A DNA stretch of 64,000 nt from Chitinophaga sp. CB10 (GTDB taxonomy: Bacteria > Bacteroidota > Bacteroidia > Chitinophagales > Chitinophagaceae): positions 310,001 through 374,000 of the forward strand of contig MLAV02000002.1 in the NCBI GenBank assembly GCA_001870995.2. Reading direction: 5' to 3'. The translations under genes were made by a program, and so were the position numbers. Position 1 is the stretch's first letter. Each line of letters begins with the position of its first letter. The notes beneath the pieces were generated by a model. The model worked only from the letters and a program-made list of their open reading frames with translations, was not told the origin of the DNA and ran no database searches. Shown here in pieces: positions 26,945 to 35,110 of the stretch.

Positions 26945-28241
26945 GTACTTTGCGCAGCGCGGCCGCTTTCAGCAGGCATTCTTCCCATTCTTTTTCCGGA
27001 TCGCTGTAAAAGGTGATGGCCGATCCTGTCTGGAAGGAGAGGTATTGGCGGGTAGCATTGTACAGGATGCTGCGGATCACTACGTTGAAATCGAAGTCCC
27101 CTTCCGGCGTAATATAGCCCACGGCGCCGGAATACAGGCCCCTGCGGCTCTTTTCGTGCGATTCAATCAATTCCATCACCCTTTTTTTGGGGGCGCCCGT
27201 CATGGAGCCCATGGGGAAGGCGTGCCTGATCACTTCGGTAAAGGGCTGCCCTGCGGGGAGGGTGGCCTCCACGGTAGAAATCATGTGATGCACCTGGGCA
27301 AAGGAATAGATGCCAAACAGTTCGCTCACCCGCACGGAGCCTCTCACGGCGGCGTGACTGAGGTCATTGCGCACGAGGTCTACCACCATTACATTTTCCG
27401 CCCGTTCCTTGGCATTGTGGAGCAGCGCCTGTTTCAGCGCTTCGTTGACGGCGGGGTCAGCATCTTTCCTGCTCGTTCCTTTGATAGGCTGGGAGATGAC
27501 GTGGCTGCCTTTTTTCTGCAGGAAGCGTTCCGGGCTGGAACAGACCATGTATTTGTCGTCCAGCCGGTAGAAGGCCGCAAAAGGCGCGGGGGATAAGGCG
27601 CTGAGCCGGGTATATAACGCCGGCGGATATACGTTGGCGCCGGTGATGAAGTTTTCCCGGCAGAAGTTCACCTCGTAGCAATCACCGCGCAGGATGTGCT
27701 GTTGCAGGGATTTTACGGCGGCGATGTAGGCGTCGTGATCCAGGCGCGCCTGCAGCGGCTGCGCTACGGGAGGCGCAGGATCTGCGATGGTGGCCGGCAT
27801 GCTGAGGCATTCCTGCAGTACGGCATGCGCCTCTTCTTCGGAGGCATTGAGCATACCGATGCCTACCGCTTCTTTTTCGAGCAGCATTACGATGCGCGGG
27901 CGGAAGAAGAATAAGTCCGGAAAGCCGGTTCCATCATGGTTTTGTGAGTGCAGGGAAGGTACTACTTCATTTTTGAGGTCGTAGGCGAGGTGGCCGAATA
28001 ACCAGTCCTTACGGCTGTGGTGAAATTGCAGTAGTGCGTCAAAGGCCTGGCCTGCGGGCATTTGCAGCGTGTCCACTGCGTCTGCTCCAAGTATGGCTTC
28101 GTATTGATGATAAGACGACGGATAGTAATTGTTATCTAATAAACAACAAATGTTGAACCGGGCAGCCCAATTCAACATTTGTTGCTTAAATATTTGGTGA
28201 TCATCAACCGGGAAAAAATGGAAATTCCTGATAATAATCAA
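26904..28241 (-). CDS. pabB: Aminodeoxychorismate synthase component I
   Basis: Chorismate-using enzyme that makes 4-amino-4-deoxychorismate for folate synthesis. It has 445 residues. The C-terminal chorismate-binding domain (about 165-430) contains PIKGT at 252-256. Lysine in this motif (K254) is the nucleophile of PabB, whereas anthranilate synthase has PIAGT, so PabB is favoured over TrpE. Other conserved blocks are MVVDLVRNDLSHAA, FPMGSMTGAPKKRVMELI and RRGLYSGAVGYI. No pabA or pabC gene is adjacent. The gene overlaps the convergent epimerase by 41 bp. Confidence 0.93.
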   Translation of the reverse strand: MIIIRNFHFFPVDDHQIFKQQMLNWAARFNICCLLDNNYYPSSYHQYEAILGADAVDTLQMPAGQAFDALLQFHHSRKDWLFGHLAYDLKNEVVPSLHSQNHDGTGFPDLFFFRPRIVMLLEKEAVGIGMLNASEEEAHAVLQECLSMPATIADPAPPVAQPLQARLDHDAYIAAVKSLQQHILRGDCYEVNFCRENFITGANVYPPALYTRLSALSPAPFAAFYRLDDKYMVCSSPERFLQKKGSHVISQPIKGTSRKDADPAVNEALKQALLHNAKERAENVMVVDLVRNDLSHAAVRGSVRVSELFGIYSFAQVHHMISTVEATLPAGQPFTEVIRHAFPMGSMTGAPKKRVMELIESHEKSRRGLYSGAVGYITPEGDFDFNVVIRSILYNATRQYLSFQTGSAITFYSDPEKEWEECLLKAAALRKVLSASETTAPSPGR

Positions 28242-28249
28242 TTTAGTGC

Positions 28250-28693
28250 TTAGAAATCGTCGTCATCATCGTCAAAGCGATCGTTGAACAGATCCATATC
28301 TTTGAATTCATCATCAAAGCCCAGATCATCGTCATCGTCGCCTTTTTTAGAGCTCGGACGGCCGCGTTTACCTTTAGACTTAGGCATGTCGAATTCCTCG
28401 AAATCAGGATCATAGTCCTCATCCTCGCCCTTCTCCCATGCGTCGTCTACATCGTCCATATCATCATCATCTTCATCATCCTCGTCGTCATCAGACTTAC
28501 GTTTGGATTTAGAGGAAGATTTATCTGATTTTCTTGAAGAAGATTTAGAAGTTATTTCCTCTTCATCATCTTCATCCTCATCATCTTCATCCACCTCTTT
28601 CTTAGGCTTGGCCGCAGCTTTAGGAGCGTCTTTTGCAGTCTTAGGAGAAGTAGTTTTTTTAGTCTCTTTCTCTTTATCAGATTTTGATTTCAT
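28250..28693 (-). CDS. Highly acidic low-complexity protein with AT-hook-like motif
   Basis: 147-residue protein built of alternating blocks: a Lys/Thr/Ala-rich start (residues 1-32), an Asp/Glu run (about 34-47), a Ser/Lys block, a second acidic run, a short basic KGKRGRPSSKK (about 108-118) and an acidic tail ending in DDDDDDF. The GRP core within basic residues resembles an AT-hook, a minor-groove DNA-binding motif. No fold is expected outside this, so it is probably intrinsically disordered. A nucleoid or RNA-associated role is conceivable but unproven. It is just upstream of pabB on the same strand. Confidence 0.75.
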   Translation of the reverse strand: MKSKSDKEKETKKTTSPKTAKDAPKAAAKPKKEVDEDDEDEDDEEEITSKSSSRKSDKSSSKSKRKSDDDEDDEDDDDMDDVDDAWEKGEDEDYDPDFEEFDMPKSKGKRGRPSSKKGDDDDDLGFDDEFKDMDLFNDRFDDDDDDF

Positions 28694-28786
28694 AATAGGT
28701 TCACTTATTTCTTTGCCGTAAAGTTTTAATAGTTTTTTTTATTCGCCAAATTTTTTTTGCCGTTTTTTTTCCGTAATTTTTTGGAC

Positions 28787-30058
28787 CTACTTTTCGAGTA
28801 TCTGATCGCGTCCCGGGCCGTTGGAAACGTATTTCACGGGAACGCCAAGATATTTCTCCACTGAAGATACGAAGCTTTTCATTTCGTTTGGTAACTCATT
28901 GAATTGCTTACAGGTAGCTGTCTTTTCTGTCCATCCCGGGAACTTTTCATACACCGGCGTAACGGCCAGTCCATTGAGCTGGAACGGCAGTTGTTTGGTT
29001 TGTTTTCCGTTGATTTCGTAAGCGGTACATGCCAGTACTTCATCAAACTCATCAAGTACATCGGATTTGGTCATTACCAGTTGGGTAACGCCGCTCAGCA
29101 TGCAGGTATAGTTCAGTGCCACGAGGTCGATCCAGCCGCAACGGCGGGGGCGACCGGTAACGGCGCCAAATTCGTGGCCGGCAGCGCGCAGCTTTTCGCC
29201 GGTAGCGTCGTGCAGTTCAGTAGGGAAAGGACCGCTACCAACGCGGGTGCAATAAGCTTTGGTTACGCCAATCACTTCCTTAATCCACTGCGGCGCGATA
29301 CCCAGGCCGTTGCAAACGCCGGCGGAGATGGTATTGGAGGAGGTTACGAACGGATAAGTACCGAAGTCCACATCCAGCATGCTACCCTGAGCGCCTTCTG
29401 CCAGCACTTTTTTACCGGCTTTCAGCTTCTCATTGATAAAGTATTCGCCTGCCACCACGTTCATGGTACGCAGGAATTTCACTGCTTCGAAGAATTCGGC
29501 TTCCCATGCAGCAATATCAGCACTGAATTCGCTGATGTCGAAGTGCGACAGCAGCTCCAGGTGTTTTTGTTTCAGTTTGGCGTAGAGGTTTTCGAAGTCA
29601 GGCGACATCACATCACCTACGCGCAGCCCGTTACGGCCGGTTTTATCCATATAGGCCGGGCCGATACCTTTTAAGGTAGAACCGATTTTGTCGTTGCCCT
29701 TCGCGATTTCAGAAGCCTTATCCAGCGCTCTGTGCGTAGGAACGATGATATGGGTCTTTTCTGCAATGAAAAGATTTTTTGTCAGGTCAATGCCCAATGC
29801 GGAAATATCCTGGCTTTCCTTCTGGAACGCTACGGGGTCCAGCACCACACCGTTACCGATAAGGTTAATTGTGCTATCGTGGAATACACCGGATGGAATG
29901 GTGCGTAAAACTACTTTCTGTCCATTCACATACAATGTGTGTCCTGCGTTCGGACCGCCCTGGAAGCGGGCAATCACGTCGTATTTACCGGCAAAATAGT
30001 CCACAATTTTACCTTTACCTTCGTCGCCCCATTGCAGGCCTAACAAAACGTCTACCAT
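28787..30058 (-). CDS. purA: Adenylosuccinate synthase
   Basis: Catalyses GTP-dependent joining of IMP and aspartate, the first committed step to AMP. It has 423 residues, the family length. The N-terminal GTP/IMP motif GLQWGDEGKGKIVDYF holds the catalytic Asp and the P-loop-like glycine series. Further blocks are NAGHTLYVNGQK, GPAYMDKTGRNGLRVGD and the C-terminal NGPGRDQIL. An exact promoter match lies upstream. Nothing is unusual. Confidence 0.97.
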   Translation of the reverse strand: MVDVLLGLQWGDEGKGKIVDYFAGKYDVIARFQGGPNAGHTLYVNGQKVVLRTIPSGVFHDSTINLIGNGVVLDPVAFQKESQDISALGIDLTKNLFIAEKTHIIVPTHRALDKASEIAKGNDKIGSTLKGIGPAYMDKTGRNGLRVGDVMSPDFENLYAKLKQKHLELLSHFDISEFSADIAAWEAEFFEAVKFLRTMNVVAGEYFINEKLKAGKKVLAEGAQGSMLDVDFGTYPFVTSSNTISAGVCNGLGIAPQWIKEVIGVTKAYCTRVGSGPFPTELHDATGEKLRAAGHEFGAVTGRPRRCGWIDLVALNYTCMLSGVTQLVMTKSDVLDEFDEVLACTAYEINGKQTKQLPFQLNGLAVTPVYEKFPGWTEKTATCKQFNELPNEMKSFVSSVEKYLGVPVKYVSNGPGRDQILEK

Positions 30059-30103
30059 AATGATTTAATTATTTATCGGAGGTTGTTGCTTTAAAAGAAG
30101 ACG

Positions 30104-30134
30104 CAAAATTAAAGCGATTTATAACAATTACAAA
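30104..30134 (-). promoter_or_regulatory. Promoter of purA
   Basis: Minus-strand TTTG, 19 nt, TAATTTTG, an exact match to the Bacteroidota promoter consensus. The expected start of transcription is about 30097, giving a leader of about 40 nt. Confidence 0.75.
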
Positions 30135-30180
30135 CTCTGTAAATTGATTTCTCCAATCGGGGCCGGTAACGGGGGTGCAT

Positions 30181-30266
30181 TTCCGGAAGGCTGGTCACGA
30201 ATCGACCTACCCTGGCCACGATGGCCCGGTACGGGAAGATTTGGCGCCGCGGCGCTAAATCTTCCC
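30181..30266. repeat. Cluster of palindromes downstream of relA/spoT
   Basis: Three inverted repeats in 86 bp: TTCCGGAA at the left end, GGCCA-CGA-TGGCC at 30214-30226, and a long one at 30233-30266 with arms of about 16 bp (GGGAAGATTT... and ...AAATCTTCCC, one G-T pair). The block is GC-rich compared with the flanking AT-rich leader of purA. No T-run follows on either strand, so a plain terminator is unlikely. It may be a repetitive extragenic palindrome. Confidence 0.5.
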
Positions 30267-30290
30267 CCTAAAAATAAAAGAAAATACGGA

Positions 30291-32540
30291 TCAGGATTCC
30301 TCCAGGCGTTGTACGGATTGAATACCATCAAGGCTTTTAAGCTTTTCCACCAGCTCGTCCAGCTCGTCCTTATCGTGGACGTACACTTTGATCAAACCTT
30401 CGAAAAGGCCCTCTTTAGACTCAATACTGAGCGCGGAGATATTCACTTTCAGCTCTCCTGAAATAATATTGGTGATTTTGTGGATCACGCCCACATCGTC
30501 CATACCGATGATACGCAAACCGGTCAGGAAGGAGATTTCGCGATTCTTCACCCACTTGGTTTTCACCACCCGGTGCCCGTAATTGGCCAGCAGCTGCGCG
30601 GCATTGGGGCAGTTGGTACGGTGGATTTTCAGCCCTTCGCTGGCGGTGATGAAGCCAAACACGTCGTCCCCCGGGATCGGGCGGCAGCAATTGGCCAGCT
30701 TGTAGGCAATCCTGTCGGAGCTTTCCCCGAAAATGATCAGTTCCGCGTCCTTCTTGCTCGGGATCTGGTGCTTCACCGCCTCTTCGGACACGTGTTCCGG
30801 CTGTTTTACCGGCGCCGGCTTAGGCGGCTCCAGCTTATCACCCAATAGGGTGAATTCCTTCAGTTCCCTGAGGTCTATATTTTTTACCGCGATCTGGTAA
30901 TACAGGTCGAGCGGGCTGGACTGTTTATAATATTGCACCAGCTCATTGATATTGTGCTGGCTGGGGTTGATCTTCATGTGGTCCAGCTTGCGTTCCAGCG
31001 CGGCTTTCCCATCCATGGCAATCTTTCTTTTCTCCTCTTTCAGCGCATCCTTGATCTTGGATTTCGCTTTGGCGGTCAGCACAAAGTTGAGCCAGTCCTC
31101 GGAAGGCTTTTGTTTATTGGAGGTGATGATCTCCACCTGGTCCCCGCTGCGCAGTTTGTGGCTGAGCGGCACCAGCTTGTAATTTACTTTGGCGCCTATA
31201 CATTTGTTACCCACCGCACTGTGGATGGAGTAGGCAAAATCCAGCGCTGTAGAGCCTACCGGCAGGATTTTGAGGTCTCCCTTCGGCGTATATACGTAGA
31301 TTTCCTCTGTGAAGAGATTGCTCTTGAAATCGGCCAGGAAGTCCAGCGTATTGGAATCCGGGTTACTCAAAATTTCCCGGATCTGCATGAACCACTGGTC
31401 AAACTTGGACTCCTGCTGGGGCGAGGTGCTGCCTTCCTTATAACGCCAGTGAGCGGCTACCCCTTTTTCGGCGTAGTCGTTCATACGTTTGGAGCGGATC
31501 TGTACTTCCACCCATTTACCCTGCGGGCCCATCACCGTTACGTGCAGGGCTTCGTACCCATTGGATTTAGGGTTACTGAGCCAGTCGCGCGTACGTTCCG
31601 GGCTGGGATGGTAAAAATCCGTGATGATGGAGTAGACCTTCCAGCAATCCGCCTTTTCCTTATCCGGCGCGGAGTCCAGGATAATACGGATGGCGAAGAG
31701 GTCGTACACTTCCTCGAAGGACACCCCTTTGGTTTTGATTTTATTGTGGATGGAGTGAATCGACTTCGGACGGCCGTAGATTTCGAACTGGAAGCCTTCT
31801 TCCTGCAATACTTCCTTGATAGGCTTGATAAACTCGTTGATATACCGGGTGCGTTCGCGCTTGGTTTCCTTGAGTTTGCGGGCAATATCCTTATAGGTTT
31901 GCTGCTCGGTGTACTTCATGGCCAGGTCCTCCATTTCGGACTTGATATTGTACAAGCCGAGGCGGTGGGCCAGCGGAGAATAGATGAACACCGTTTCGGA
32001 AGCGATTTTCAGCTGCTTTTCGCGGCTCATACTATCGAGCGTACGCATGTTATGCAGCCTGTCCGCCAGTTTGATCAGGATCACCCGGGGATCGTCCGCC
32101 AGGGTGAGGAGGATTTTCTTGAAGTTCTCCGCCTGCGCCGTGCTGGTGCTGGAATCAATCACGGTGCTGATTTTGGTCAGCCCGTCAACGATATGTGAAA
32201 TTTCGGTACCGAATTCCCTGGTGATATCTTCCAGCGTCACTTCGGTATCCTCTACGGTATCATGTAAAAGTGCGCAAATGGCAGAGCGGACGCCGAGTCC
32301 GATCTCTTCCACGCAAATCTGCGCTACGGCAAGCGGGTGCAGGATATACGGTTCGCCTGATTTGCGCCGCATTTCCTTATGGGCATCTGCCGCCATTTCA
32401 AAAGCAGTTCGTACCAGCTCCCTGTCGCCCTTTTTCAGTCGCGGTTTCAGCGCCCTGAGCAAGGCCCGGTAATGTCGTACTATCTCTTTCTTTTCCTGCT
32501 CTTCGTCTAAATTATATTTTTGAACTACCACTGTTTCCAT
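30291..32540 (-). CDS. RelA/SpoT bifunctional (p)ppGpp synthetase/hydrolase
   Basis: Stringent-response enzyme of 749 residues. The HD hydrolase domain contains H93-D94 in LLHDTVED, so hydrolase activity is expected. The synthetase domain follows (about 240-400: RPKSIHSIHNKIKTKG and EVYDLFAIRIIL). A TGS domain (VYTPKGDLKILPVGSTALDF, about 415-475), a conserved Cys/His segment (NCCRPIPGDDVFGF) and a C-terminal ACT domain (about 670-745) complete the long-RSH layout. It is upstream of purA but separated from it by a palindrome-rich interval. Confidence 0.96.
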   Translation of the reverse strand: METVVVQKYNLDEEQEKKEIVRHYRALLRALKPRLKKGDRELVRTAFEMAADAHKEMRRKSGEPYILHPLAVAQICVEEIGLGVRSAICALLHDTVEDTEVTLEDITREFGTEISHIVDGLTKISTVIDSSTSTAQAENFKKILLTLADDPRVILIKLADRLHNMRTLDSMSREKQLKIASETVFIYSPLAHRLGLYNIKSEMEDLAMKYTEQQTYKDIARKLKETKRERTRYINEFIKPIKEVLQEEGFQFEIYGRPKSIHSIHNKIKTKGVSFEEVYDLFAIRIILDSAPDKEKADCWKVYSIITDFYHPSPERTRDWLSNPKSNGYEALHVTVMGPQGKWVEVQIRSKRMNDYAEKGVAAHWRYKEGSTSPQQESKFDQWFMQIREILSNPDSNTLDFLADFKSNLFTEEIYVYTPKGDLKILPVGSTALDFAYSIHSAVGNKCIGAKVNYKLVPLSHKLRSGDQVEIITSNKQKPSEDWLNFVLTAKAKSKIKDALKEEKRKIAMDGKAALERKLDHMKINPSQHNINELVQYYKQSSPLDLYYQIAVKNIDLRELKEFTLLGDKLEPPKPAPVKQPEHVSEEAVKHQIPSKKDAELIIFGESSDRIAYKLANCCRPIPGDDVFGFITASEGLKIHRTNCPNAAQLLANYGHRVVKTKWVKNREISFLTGLRIIGMDDVGVIHKITNIISGELKVNISALSIESKEGLFEGLIKVYVHDKDELDELVEKLKSLDGIQSVQRLEES

Positions 32541-32609
32541 TGCCTTAAAGTTACGATTAAATCTAATCTGAAAGAAACCCGGCTATGGAATCGGGCAATC
32601 CTGAACGGT

Positions 32610-33368
32610 TCAGAGCCTGATGGGGTTGTCCAGCGGCACGGAAATGCGTTCTATCCGTTTCCCTTCCGGCACTTTCAGCCGCAGGCCGGCGTTGTGGTAG
32701 GTTTCCAGCTCCACGTCCTTGAGGTATTCCCGGATCAGCCGCCTTACTTTGGTAACATACACATCCATGCTGCGACTGTTCTGCAAATCGTCCTTCCCCC
32801 AAACCTTGATCAGCAGTTCATCCCGGCGGATGATGACGTTAGGCCGACTGAAAAAATACCGTAAGACCTTGGATTCCAGGGGCGACAGCTTGCCGACGGC
32901 ATCTTTGGTGGTATTGTCCAGTATTTTCAGCTTGCGGTAATGGAAGGTGTAGTTATCCACGGAGTGGGCCAGCAGGAGGTCCGACCGGATAGGCCTGGAA
33001 TACTTCAGGAATACCAGGATTTTCCGCATTAACTCCATGATATTGAATGGTTTGGTGAGATACGTATCGCCGCCGATCTCAAACGACTCGATACGGTCAT
33101 TGTCCTCCGTTCTTTCTGCGGAAAAGAATATAATGCACACCAGGGTGCTTTTTTCCCGGATGTTCCGGGCCAGTTCAAAACCATTCATACCAGGCAGCAC
33201 GATATCGAGCAGGCACACGTCGAATTTGGAGCGCTGGTACACCTGCCAGGCCTTTGCCCCGTCGAGGCAATGCTCCACCCGGAATCCGGCTTCTTCCAGC
33301 CTGCGTTTTACAATACCACCGAAGACTTTATCGTCTTCTACCAACAGAATACGAGGGTTCTTGTTCAT
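32610..33368 (-). CDS. OmpR-family response regulator
   Basis: 252-residue transcription factor. The receiver domain (residues 7-120) has the acidic pocket EDD at 11-13, phospho-acceptor D55 (CLLDIVLPGMNG), and a conserved Lys in YLTKPFNIMEL. The winged-helix DNA-binding domain occupies about 140-240 (KLSPLESKVLRYFFSRPN and SMDVYVTKVRRLI). Its layout resembles the RprY-type regulators of Bacteroidota. No sensor kinase is adjacent. The only kinase in the window is at 48761-50116. It lies 69 bp upstream of relA/spoT on the same strand. Confidence 0.93.
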   Translation of the reverse strand: MNKNPRILLVEDDKVFGGIVKRRLEEAGFRVEHCLDGAKAWQVYQRSKFDVCLLDIVLPGMNGFELARNIREKSTLVCIIFFSAERTEDNDRIESFEIGGDTYLTKPFNIMELMRKILVFLKYSRPIRSDLLLAHSVDNYTFHYRKLKILDNTTKDAVGKLSPLESKVLRYFFSRPNVIIRRDELLIKVWGKDDLQNSRSMDVYVTKVRRLIREYLKDVELETYHNAGLRLKVPEGKRIERISVPLDNPIRL

Positions 33369-33604
33369 GATTAAATGTGGGGGTCTTATTCACATTACTA
33401 TCCCTGTAAATACCGAGTTCTGTATTGAGTCCAGATATGGTTATTTTCTACTAAAACTCTCTGCCAATGCAATTTTTATAAAATTCCAGTCATTTGCGGT
33501 TAATCAATCGTTAATCCGAAAAACTAAATAGGGCGCTTCGGTTAGCAACAGCGTCTTCACGAAGGGCTACGGGGCTCCTTTGACTATACCTACGTATAAA
33601 AACT
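33369..33604. other. Intergenic interval upstream of the response regulator
   Basis: Between the start of the response regulator gene and the terminator that follows the fucosidase gene. No open frame of plausible coding character, no consensus promoter and no strong hairpin was found by eye. The region is AT-rich near the regulator and includes a stop-rich stretch. Confidence 0.5.
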
Positions 33605-33639
33605 AAAAAAGGACTGACAGAAACCCGCCAGTCCTTTTT
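33605..33639. terminator. Bidirectional intrinsic terminator after the fucosidase gene
   Basis: Stem AAAAAGGACTG / CAGTCCTTTTT with a 12-nt loop, about 30 bp beyond the fucosidase stop on the minus strand. Confidence 0.8.
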
Positions 33640-33668
33640 ATATTTATCAACACTAATTCACATTATAA

Positions 33669-35108
33669 TCACACTTTTTCCACACCGGTGATTTTAATCG
33701 CCACCGCATGCTTGAAACCCTTACCCTGCATAGCTGCGGGGATGTGGATAACGGTATTGCCGTTCACACTTTTCCACACCAGGTTTTTCGCTCCGCCGAG
33801 GATTTCCACACGGGCTTTCCCGGCAGGGGTAATGCCTTTGAAAGTGATGGTTGCCGGCAACTTTTCCTGTTCATCCAATAAGTATATGGCATACACGCTG
33901 CTGCCGTCTTTTTTGGCAGTAAAGCAAACCTTACCGTCTTTATAAGGCGCGATTGCGCGGGTGCTGTAAATCGCGTCGCCATTGATGTGCATCCATTCGC
34001 CAATGCCTTTCATGGTCGTGTAAGCGGCATCATGCAGCTCGCCATCAGGGCCTGGGCCTACGTTCAGCAGGTAGTTACCGCCTTTGGCCACGATATCCAC
34101 GAGGTTGTGGATAAGGGTGTTGACGGATTTGTACTGGTCGTTTGGCACATAGGACCAGGAGCCGCCCATGGTCATACAGGTTTCCCAGGGGTAGCTCAGC
34201 GGCTTGTCAGGGATCTGCTGCTCAGGGGTGCGGTAGTTTTCGTATTGACTGTGGACGCTGCGGTCTACCACGATCAGGCCCGGCTGGTGGCTGCGCGCCA
34301 TTGCCGCGATCTTAGGCATATCGATGTCCTGGTCCTGTACTTTGGTAGTGCCCCAGCTGCGGGATTCTTCCGTCTGGTATTTTTCCGGGCGCACCCAACC
34401 ACCGTCCAGCCAGAGGATTTCCAGCTTGCCGTAGCCTGTCATCAGCTCTTCGATCTGGTTGTAGGTGAACTGTTTGAACTTATTCCAACGCTCAGGGTAT
34501 TTGGTAATGTCGTAATTCACATTCCTGTCCTTCGGCGGGAAGTAGCTCCACCAGTAGTATTCGGTATTCCAGTCCGGTTTGGAGAAATACGCGCCCGTAT
34601 GCACGCCTTCCTTGCGGAACGCTTCAAAAATTTCCTTTGCTACGTTTGCGCGGGGATTTTTGCTGAAAGCTACGTCCGGCGCGGTGATGCGGTAATCCGT
34701 CTGTTTGGTGTCAAACATACAGTAGCCATCGTGGTGTTTGGTGGTAAACACCATGTACTTCATACCCGCGTCCGCAGCGGCTTTGGCCCAATGCTCAGGG
34801 TTGAACTTAACCGGGTTGAAGGATTTGCCCAGCGCCTCGTATTTTTTCAGGTATTCATAATAAGGGATCCCGTAAGGTTTACGCTGGGTGAAGCCTTCAT
34901 CTTCCGGGCAAAGGCTCCAGGATTCCACTACACCCCATTGGGAGTAAGGCCCCCAGTGGATGATCATACCAAATTTCCAGTCCTGCCACTCCTCGAGTTT
35001 CTGTTGTACAGCTTTGTCAGGCTCCGGAATGTAAGGATGCTCTTCGTGCTGCGCTGCAGCGCTCATCCCCGCCAATGCCAGCCCTGCTGCCATTAAAAGT
35101 TTACGCAT
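33669..35108 (-). CDS. GH29 alpha-L-fucosidase
   Basis: Secreted glycoside hydrolase that removes alpha-linked L-fucose with retention of configuration. It has 479 residues and a signal peptide to about residue 19 (MSAAAQ). Family blocks are FGMIIHWGPYSQWGVVESW, KYMVFTTKHHDGYCMFDTK and EILWLDGGWVRPEK. The Asp in WLDGGW is the expected nucleophile. After the catalytic barrel (to about 350) is a short C-terminal beta domain. The beta-mannosidase gene lies 2 bp upstream on the same strand, and a terminator follows, so the two form a small glycan-degradation operon. Confidence 0.93.
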   Translation of the reverse strand: MRKLLMAAGLALAGMSAAAQHEEHPYIPEPDKAVQQKLEEWQDWKFGMIIHWGPYSQWGVVESWSLCPEDEGFTQRKPYGIPYYEYLKKYEALGKSFNPVKFNPEHWAKAAADAGMKYMVFTTKHHDGYCMFDTKQTDYRITAPDVAFSKNPRANVAKEIFEAFRKEGVHTGAYFSKPDWNTEYYWWSYFPPKDRNVNYDITKYPERWNKFKQFTYNQIEELMTGYGKLEILWLDGGWVRPEKYQTEESRSWGTTKVQDQDIDMPKIAAMARSHQPGLIVVDRSVHSQYENYRTPEQQIPDKPLSYPWETCMTMGGSWSYVPNDQYKSVNTLIHNLVDIVAKGGNYLLNVGPGPDGELHDAAYTTMKGIGEWMHINGDAIYSTRAIAPYKDGKVCFTAKKDGSSVYAIYLLDEQEKLPATITFKGITPAGKARVEILGGAKNLVWKSVNGNTVIHIPAAMQGKGFKHAVAIKITGVEKV

Positions 35109-35110
35109 AG

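Noticed and set aside
30128..30331. 67-residue minus-strand frame after relA/spoT
   Set aside because: It spans the palindrome cluster and has a low-complexity Pro/Gly translation. No plausible start signal.
30933..32198. 421-residue frame on the plus strand inside relA/spoT
   Set aside because: Antisense to a well-conserved gene, with composition typical of shadow frames.
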